DNA of 14,154 nucleotides. Source: Lentimicrobiaceae bacterium (lineage in GTDB: Bacteria; Bacteroidota; Bacteroidia; Bacteroidales; WCHB1-69). Positions within the stretch are counted from its first letter, which is position 1. Every line of letters begins with the position of its first letter. The stretch covers positions 1 to 14,154 of the forward strand of contig WQWP01000057.1 in assembly GCA_009787485.1 (NCBI GenBank), written 5' to 3'. Position numbers and translations under genes: made by a program. The notes below the pieces were generated by a model. The model saw only the letters and a list, made by a program, of their open reading frames with translations. It had not been told where the DNA came from and did no database searches. Positions 5,777-11,955 of the stretch are shown one piece after another.

Positions 5777-7357
5777 TTAATTATCTTGCAAAAACAAAGG
5801 TTTAAAATCACAGCGCCGGTTATGCTTGCGGTTTTCTTCGCTTACATTGGGCAACTCCGGATTGAATTTTGAAAGAGTTGAAGTTTCAAATCTTCTAAAA
5901 TCAATACCTTTATTAATGAGATATTGTTTGGCGACATCTGCCCGTTGTTTGCCCAATGAGTAGTTATGGGCATCTTTCCCCAAATCGCAAGTGTTGCCAT
6001 ATACTAACAATTTTATTCCGGGATGTTTTTTCAAAATAGCCACCTTGGCATTTAAAGTTTTAATGCTTTCAGGGTTTAATGTGGTTTGATTGAGATCGAA
6101 ATAGATAGGCTCGAATAAGATTTCCATGTCTCGGTCGGCATAAATACCCGGATAATAATCATAAAGCGCTTCTTGTTCTTTTGCTTGTTCTTTTGCTTGT
6201 TCTTGTTCTTTTGCTTGCTCTATAAGTTGCAATTTTTGAATTACTCCTAAAGCATCTATGATGGCTTTTATGAGCGAATCGCTCGGCAGTTGCGAGGGTT
6301 GCTGAATATATATTGTGTCGTTAGTAGGAATACAAGGTAGCGGTTTGGGCTCTTCTTTTTCGGAAAGTTTTCCAAGTTTGATACGAAGCCCCGCTTTTCC
6401 ACCATAAGATATTGTTTTAACTTTGTTCACATATCTCCTGTTATCATTGCCATAAGTGCTGTTTAATATAGAGTTGTAGGTAATTCCGTTTCCCACATTA
6501 TTTTCAGCGCCGGAAATATAATCGGTTTCAGGACCGGTAAACATCGCTTTAAATGCTCCTCTTTTGTTAATATCAAATAAACCGCCATCAATAAAAGCGC
6601 CTAAAGCAAGATCTACTCTTCTGCTTAAAGAGATGAGGATGCCCGCTTCTGCCACCGCAGAGATGCCGAACTTAAAATTCAATTTTCCGGAGGCGCCTGC
6701 TATAACTTTGCTGGGGTTATATATATTGCCAAATCCATGCTGGGGCAGCGGTTGTCCGTCAAATCCACCTAATTCAAGGTTGTCTTCGGGATAATATCCT
6801 GAAATCATGAGTTTATACTGTTCTTCCTGGTCTCCGTCTGTAACCCAATATTTTGCAGAAAAAGGGAGTTGGAATTTCGCGCCTACCGACAGGTAGAGCC
6901 CAAAGTTTTCTTTATCCCCAAATTTTTTCTGAAGATTAAGCATAAGTGGGATTTCAACAAATTTTCCGGATTGATATTCCGTCCAATTTTGCATTCTCAC
7001 TCTTAAATCATAATCGGTAATATGTCCAAGAAATGGATCATTATCCGTATAATTGCCTATCATAAAGTATTGATCAGGCAGGAAGTTTCCTTCCAAACTT
7101 AACCTTGTACGATAATGAGAGATGCCGGCACCAATAGAGATGCCGACATTCTTAGAAAAATAGTAACTATATCCTATTCCGGCTTGTCCGCCGCATAATA
7201 GATCACGTTTTGGAGTAGCAAAATCAATCCCAGTCGCTTTATATCTGAATCCTGTGGGTCCCATCCCTCCCCATAATGAAATATGAGATCCTTTCTCCTG
7301 GGCTGCTAATTGAAGGCTTAAAAGTATTAGTAATAATATTAAAATGTTCTTTTTCAT
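5777..7357 (-). CDS. Outer-membrane beta-barrel protein with C-terminal OmpA domain
   Basis: The 526-residue product starts with a signal peptide (residues 1-19, MKKN then a leucine/isoleucine-rich core, probable cut after AAQ). Residues 20-330 alternate glycine, aromatic and polar residues as in a membrane beta-barrel. A linker follows (331-405) with a VIQKLQLIEQAKEQ helix and a QAKEQE repeat. Residues 410-520 are an OmpA C-terminal domain: ILFEPIYFDLN, GNTCDLG (454-460), then NYSLGKQRADVAKQYL (465-480) with the conserved Arg 472, and NRRCDF near the end. Such domains bind peptidoglycan. The usual Asp of the GHTD motif is Cys here. The ATG lies 8 bases after the stop of the T9SS-sorted protein gene, so it is the last gene of the minus-strand operon. 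It probably anchors or accompanies the secreted proteins encoded upstream. Confidence 0.9.
   Translation of the reverse strand: MKKNILILLLILLSLQLAAQEKGSHISLWGGMGPTGFRYKATGIDFATPKRDLLCGGQAGIGYSYYFSKNVGISIGAGISHYRTRLSLEGNFLPDQYFMIGNYTDNDPFLGHITDYDLRVRMQNWTEYQSGKFVEIPLMLNLQKKFGDKENFGLYLSVGAKFQLPFSAKYWVTDGDQEEQYKLMISGYYPEDNLELGGFDGQPLPQHGFGNIYNPSKVIAGASGKLNFKFGISAVAEAGILISLSRRVDLALGAFIDGGLFDINKRGAFKAMFTGPETDYISGAENNVGNGITYNSILNSTYGNDNRRYVNKVKTISYGGKAGLRIKLGKLSEKEEPKPLPCIPTNDTIYIQQPSQLPSDSLIKAIIDALGVIQKLQLIEQAKEQEQAKEQAKEQEALYDYYPGIYADRDMEILFEPIYFDLNQTTLNPESIKTLNAKVAILKKHPGIKLLVYGNTCDLGKDAHNYSLGKQRADVAKQYLINKGIDFRRFETSTLSKFNPELPNVSEENRKHNRRCDFKPLFLQDN
6169..6221 (-). repeat. Short in-frame repeat coding the QAKEQE linker
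   Basis: Units of 12 and 18 bases built from CTTGTTCTTTTG (plus-strand reading) repeat across this stretch and encode residues EQAKEQEQAKEQAKEQE (380-396) of the OmpA-family protein. The repeats are multiples of three, so length variants would keep the frame and only change the linker between barrel and peptidoglycan-binding domain. Confidence 0.8.
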
Positions 7358-7365
7358 AATGTGTA

Positions 7366-10300
7366 CTATTTTTGAATAATTATTTTTTCAACGAACTCAT
7401 TGCCGTTTTTAGCGTTTACTTTTACCACATAAATGCCGGCAGCAATATTAAGCGTTACTTCCGTCAAATAGTTTGTAATTCTGAGTTGGGTTACCATTTT
7501 ACCGGTCATATCAAAGATGCATGCATTTGCATCAACATCTTCGTAATCCGGTAATCTGAGCAGGAATGTAATTTTACTACCGATTTGTGATGGGTTGGGA
7601 TAAACAGTAAAACCATAGCCGGTGTTACAGGAAAGATTAGGTATAAACGGACATGCTTCGTCGTAAGTTCCGTCAGCTTTGAAAGCTCTTACACTATACG
7701 TTGCACCGGGCGTAAATCCGCCTGATTCTGAATAGTATTGGTCATTTCCGTTTTTAGCGATCGGTTTTCCGTTCTTATACCACTGGTAGCTCATATATGT
7801 CTCTTCACTGTTGGCCACATACATCACGTCGTCCCATTTCATTTTAATCATTGCAGGAGTTTGAATTACAGTGAAGGTATAAATCACCTTACCACATTCG
7901 TTAGAAATTTCTACCGCATACTCACCTTCTTTGGCGCTGTCGAAAATTGTTTCGTAGTATGATGCTGTTTCTCCCTGTAAGATATCTCCATTGAAGTACC
8001 ATTGATATTGAACGTTGCCTTCAACTGTTACAAACAGATACATCTCATCGTTATCACAGAAGGCTGATTTAGCGTTGGAGATGTCGGAGGCTACCGGCGC
8101 GCCCTTAACCGTAATGATAATATCATCAGTCTTGGTACATTTACCGGATTTGATCGTTATGCTTGCCGGATAATTACCCTGATTTACGCCTTGCGGCATA
8201 TTCACAGTGATTCCGTTATCCGGTAGCGGCATATAATCCGGCACGCTTACAAAGCCTGCGGCGTTGCCTTCCTGCCCGAATAGTAACGTGTATTGAGCTC
8301 CCGAGATATTAACATCATACGTTAAAGTAACGAACGATTCGTTGTTACAAACTGTGGTTATCGGATGTATATTAAATTCGATACTTGGAATAACTATAAC
8401 TTCTACTTCGGCGATATTTTCATAACTACATTCTCCTGCTACTAAGGTAATGAGGTAAGTAACAGTAATGTTGGAATCGCTTGTGTTGTTAAGTATTTCT
8501 CCAATATAGTTATTATTTCCGCTTGCGCCTTCATTATGGTTAATATCGGGATGCGGCATTCGTATCCAGGAGATTTTATCCACAGTAACATTAGGAATGA
8601 GCATGTATTCGAATAGTGATCCCGAACAGATGGATCCTGTATTTGTGTGATGTACAACACCCGGTGCAGGATTTACAATAATTTTGAACGTTTTTTCCTC
8701 ACTTATACATTTATCGAATCTAGCTTTCACTTTGAAAGTGCCGGCTATCTGTTGATTCGTATTGTTTACCGCAATAAATGAAGGAATAATATTTATACCC
8801 GATTCTATATCTAATCCGATATAATTATCTGATATGTAATACCATTCGTAAATCATTTCATCGTGATTATTCAAACTTTCAAACAGCTCGGGAAGGTCAA
8901 TCTCCGGAGTTTCTACACCGGCACAGAAATAATACGGCTCAATGTTCAAATTTACAGAAGGCGTAGGATTAACCACAATAGTGAATGAAACCGAATGCGT
9001 ACATTCGTGATCATACATGCTAACACTTGCCGTAACTTCGTAAGTAGCTTCCAATACTTTGCCATTACTATTATTCACAGCGATGAAACTTGGCAACCTT
9101 CCGGTACCATGTTCAGCAAGCCCTACATTAGCGCCGTTCGTGAGTTTCCAAGTGTAAAGCACTCCCGAAGTATTTCCGAATTCAAAACTTTGTGTTTGCT
9201 CGCCGTTACAATACACCATAGCAGGAATCGTATTGATGTGCAGTTGCGGCATCACAGCAATGCTGAATTGTGTTGAATTGCCCGCGCAAGTATATCCGGG
9301 GTATTCAGAATAGTTCAACACCGGCGTTACTTCATACACTGCCTCCATTATGACAGAGCCGGTATTTGTAATTGTGTAGCTTTCAAAATCTCCGGCGCCC
9401 GATAACGGTAAAGCTGGTATATTACCGGACACTCTGCTCCATTGGTAAGTAACATTGGTAACATTACCTGTAAACACTACCGGCACAGTGGTTTCCTCTG
9501 AGCAAACAGTTTGATGCACAGGGGTTGAAACTACGTTCGGCGTAGGCAGCACGGTAACCGTGAATAATGACCACTCGGAACTGTAATTGCTGTAGTTTGC
9601 TCTTACGCGATATATGGCTACTATGGGAGTATTACCTGTGTTAATGGCTACAAACGACGGGAAGATGACGCGGCCGCTTGTTGGCACACCTTCTAATACT
9701 GCACCTGAAACAAATTCCCAAGTATAGACAGCCAACGGACTACTTCCGGTAAATGTGTAAACCGGAGCGGTTTCGCCGTTGCAATATACAAAGCTGAGCA
9801 CAGTGTCAGGATCAACTGTAGGATTAACAGTGATGGTAAACTGAGCGGATGCGCCGGTACAATTATATCCCGGATAATCCTCGTTATTCAATACTGCTAC
9901 TACACTATAGGTAGCTGAGATGGGTAGTAAACCTGTGTTATAAATCGGCATGCCTGTAATGTTGCCTTCTCCTGAGGAAGGTATTTCAGGAATATTGCCT
10001 TCAGTTCTTGTCCATTGGTAAACCACTTCTGTTACATTACCGCTAAACACGATGTCGCTGATAGTTTCGCCTGAGTTAATCACTTGATCGGCAGGGGTAA
10101 CAATAACAGTCGGTGTCGGCAATATCACAATATTGAAATATTGCCAAGTGTCATCGTAACAAGTGTGGTTATTGAAAGTATAACTTGCTTTCACTCTATA
10201 TTTTCCTGTTACAGGCTCATTCCCTGTATTGTAAGCCGGAAATCCCGGAATGAAATTTTCTCCGGAAGCCGGAACGCCGGGGATCATGGTACTCCCCTGC

Positions 10301-10875
10301 TCATTTACAAACTCGTAAGCAAAAAGCACATTGGGCATATCGCTCGAAAAGTCGAATCTTGGGGCGGTTTCACCATTACAGTACACCATATCTTCCACCG
10401 GTGAGGTTACCGGTTGGGGGTTCACAGTAATTAAAAATTGTTGGGTTTCGCCTGAACATCCGCTTTCATCCACCGGAGTTACTTGATACACGGCAGATGC
10501 GTATTCAAATCCATAATTTTGAGCCACAAAGGCGGGTATAGTATTGATACCCGCTGTGGCGTCAAGTCCAAAATCATAACCTACTATTCTTTCCCAGTGA
10601 AAAGTTGTATTTTCGGTTCCTTCAAAAGTGTATTCCGGAACTTCTTCGCCGGAACAATAGATGAGATTTTCAGCGAAAACAACCGGCGTAACCTCGCAAT
10701 CTACTTTAAACATCGTCTTGCTTCCCACATTCAGGTAAGGATCGGAGGTTTCAATAATATATTGAATAAAAGACCATACAAAATACGTTTCTCCTTTTGT
10801 TAACTCGGTAACGGTTTGAGAATAAGACACTGTTTGGTCGGTTGAAGTGTTGTTTGTTTGTGTAATATGAAACGT
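7366..10875 (-). CDS. Large secreted PKD/Ig-like repeat protein with T9SS sorting domain, C-terminal part of a split gene
   Basis: The frame is open from just after the TAA at 10876-10878; a GTG at 10830 is the first possible start, giving 1154 residues, but no signal peptide follows it. Residues 1-45 complete an FN3-like domain begun in the upstream reading frame. Then about eleven beta-sandwich modules of 75-100 residues follow (46-140, 141-240, 241-337, 338-431, 432-528, 529-624, 625-723, 724-814, 815-911, 912-991, 992-1066). Modules 1, 2, 4 and 6 carry Y-C-[NS]-G-E near the start, and most modules end in [FVI]-x-I-x-V-x-P-x-P; 9-11 are more diverged. They resemble the PKD-like/Ig-like modules of Bacteroidetes surface proteins. 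Residues 1073-1154 (7369-7614) are a type A T9SS C-terminal sorting domain (FTVYPNPS, IFDMTGKMV, GIYVVKV, EKIIIQK), which directs export across the outer membrane and surface attachment. The OmpA-family gene follows 8 bases later. Confidence 0.85.
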   Translation of the reverse strand, partial: TFHITQTNNTSTDQTVSYSQTVTELTKGETYFVWSFIQYIIETSDPYLNVGSKTMFKVDCEVTPVVFAENLIYCSGEEVPEYTFEGTENTTFHWERIVGYDFGLDATAGINTIPAFVAQNYGFEYASAVYQVTPVDESGCSGETQQFLITVNPQPVTSPVEDMVYCNGETAPRFDFSSDMPNVLFAYEFVNEQGSTMIPGVPASGENFIPGFPAYNTGNEPVTGKYRVKASYTFNNHTCYDDTWQYFNIVILPTPTVIVTPADQVINSGETISDIVFSGNVTEVVYQWTRTEGNIPEIPSSGEGNITGMPIYNTGLLPISATYSVVAVLNNEDYPGYNCTGASAQFTITVNPTVDPDTVLSFVYCNGETAPVYTFTGSSPLAVYTWEFVSGAVLEGVPTSGRVIFPSFVAINTGNTPIVAIYRVRANYSNYSSEWSLFTVTVLPTPNVVSTPVHQTVCSEETTVPVVFTGNVTNVTYQWSRVSGNIPALPLSGAGDFESYTITNTGSVIMEAVYEVTPVLNYSEYPGYTCAGNSTQFSIAVMPQLHINTIPAMVYCNGEQTQSFEFGNTSGVLYTWKLTNGANVGLAEHGTGRLPSFIAVNNSNGKVLEATYEVTASVSMYDHECTHSVSFTIVVNPTPSVNLNIEPYYFCAGVETPEIDLPELFESLNNHDEMIYEWYYISDNYIGLDIESGINIIPSFIAVNNTNQQIAGTFKVKARFDKCISEEKTFKIIVNPAPGVVHHTNTGSICSGSLFEYMLIPNVTVDKISWIRMPHPDINHNEGASGNNNYIGEILNNTSDSNITVTYLITLVAGECSYENIAEVEVIVIPSIEFNIHPITTVCNNESFVTLTYDVNISGAQYTLLFGQEGNAAGFVSVPDYMPLPDNGITVNMPQGVNQGNYPASITIKSGKCTKTDDIIITVKGAPVASDISNAKSAFCDNDEMYLFVTVEGNVQYQWYFNGDILQGETASYYETIFDSAKEGEYAVEISNECGKVIYTFTVIQTPAMIKMKWDDVMYVANSEETYMSYQWYKNGKPIAKNGNDQYYSESGGFTPGATYSVRAFKADGTYDEACPFIPNLSCNTGYGFTVYPNPSQIGSKITFLLRLPDYEDVDANACIFDMTGKMVTQLRITNYLTEVTLNIAAGIYVVKVNAKNGNEFVEKIIIQK

Positions 10876-10878
10876 TTA
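10876..10878 (-). other. In-frame TAA that splits one secreted-protein gene
   Basis: The upstream frame ends ...IGKFIRNG then TAA. The same frame continues open for 1169 more codons with TFHITQTNNTSTDQTV and on into the next reading frame. The stop falls inside one FN3-like domain: the first strands are before it, the YFVW and GSKTMFKV strands after it. One base change (for example from AAA, CAA or GAA) would restore a 1513-codon gene. Confidence 0.8.
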
Positions 10879-11907
10879 TCCGTTACGGATAAATTTACCG
10901 ATTGCTATCTCTGTGGCATTCGGGAAATCGTAATCGGCGCCGTCAATATTAAGTTTTTTAGAGTATCCGTTTACCAGAATTTCGGCATCTGTAGTTGAGT
11001 AAATAAAGCCGCATTTGGCAATGGCATCCCATGTTAAGCGTCCGTAATATTTTGCGGCCACAAAACCGGTTACAATCATGTCGTTTTTCGGCGTTAAATC
11101 GCCTCTGGTAAATGTTGCGTTTAACGTTGCCACCTCTGCGGAAATCTGTGTTACCTTTTCTGTAATTACATAAGAAGGCGACCGGTAAGTAAAAAGTTCC
11201 GGTTTTGTTTTAAACAAGGTTGCCGGCATTCCGTCAGCAAATCTAACGGCAGTAGCATCATAAGTCCAATAAGGCGCTTGTACTGGTAGCGGCTCGTGTG
11301 CAACTTCCTGTACTTGCGCATAATATCCAATATCGGAATGGGTAATTGGAGTTCCGGGGTTTACTTTTCTGCAATGAATGCTATACGTGTGTATCACTTC
11401 GCCGGGTTGCAGGTATATGGGCGCAGAAGCAGGAAGGAAGTTAATCATTTCCGAAATAAAATACTTCATGCCCGATGCATCTCCCGAATAAATAGCTCTA
11501 TGCCTTCTTGCCGTCATAAAGTGTTCGGGATATTGGCTGCTAAACGACTCAGGGATGGTAACTACTGGTGAACCGTAATCTTTCGTATCAAAACCATTTG
11601 GGATATCGTACAGGTAGGTTTCATCCGTCAATCTTAATTTGGCAGTGTCATAAAGTAAAATGAAGTTCAATGATCTTGCCGTTAGTTCTCCCAACAGGCT
11701 TACTTTAAATTCAACACGATCTTCTGTTTCGTCAATCGTAATAAACATTCGAGAATCGGATGTTCCCACAAGCGCTCCCTGATCCGACCAGTATGTCTCC
11801 GGTTGCGCCTTCAGGGTAGAAGGCACAACCAAAAGAGATACGGCTGTTAGTAATATGAGTTTGTTAAGTTTTACTCTTTTTAGATATTTTTTGATGAGTG
11901 TTTTCAT
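10876..11907 (-). CDS. Secreted protein with cohesin-like and FN3-like regions, N-terminal part of a split gene
   Basis: The 343 residues begin with a signal peptide: a basic start (KKYLKRVKLNK), a hydrophobic core LILLTAVSLLVVPS and a probable cut after LKAQ (residue 35). Residues 52-180 look like a cohesin-type beta-sandwich (MFITIDE, VEFKVSLLGE, LNFILLYDTAKLRL, a P-G-E-V-I-H-T-Y late strand). This is by pattern only and other beta-sandwich families are possible. Residues 245-343 form the first part of an FN3-like domain (AEVATLNATFTRGD, CGFIYSTTDAEI, YDFPNATEI). The frame stops at TAA inside this domain and resumes at once in the same frame, so the natural product was probably 1513 residues with a T9SS signal at its end. 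The ATG at 11907 lies 48 bases after the stop of the dockerin-bearing gene, which supports one operon. As written, the short product would lack the sorting domain and could not be surface-attached by T9SS. Confidence 0.8.
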   Translation of the reverse strand: MKTLIKKYLKRVKLNKLILLTAVSLLVVPSTLKAQPETYWSDQGALVGTSDSRMFITIDETEDRVEFKVSLLGELTARSLNFILLYDTAKLRLTDETYLYDIPNGFDTKDYGSPVVTIPESFSSQYPEHFMTARRHRAIYSGDASGMKYFISEMINFLPASAPIYLQPGEVIHTYSIHCRKVNPGTPITHSDIGYYAQVQEVAHEPLPVQAPYWTYDATAVRFADGMPATLFKTKPELFTYRSPSYVITEKVTQISAEVATLNATFTRGDLTPKNDMIVTGFVAAKYYGRLTWDAIAKCGFIYSTTDAEILVNGYSKKLNIDGADYDFPNATEIAIGKFIRNG

Positions 11908-11955
11908 AAGTTACTTAATTATAAGGGTTAGCACGTTACAGGGTCAGCACAATTC

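Noticed and set aside
5584..5805. 73-codon plus-strand reading frame across the hairpin region
   Set aside because: It runs through the inverted repeats and terminator-like stem and into the end of the OmpA-family gene; its composition is not protein-like and it has no family match that I recognise.
8995..9276. 93-codon plus-strand reading frame inside the repeat-protein gene
   Set aside because: It is antisense to PKD/Ig-like modules with clear repeat structure, so it is a shadow frame.
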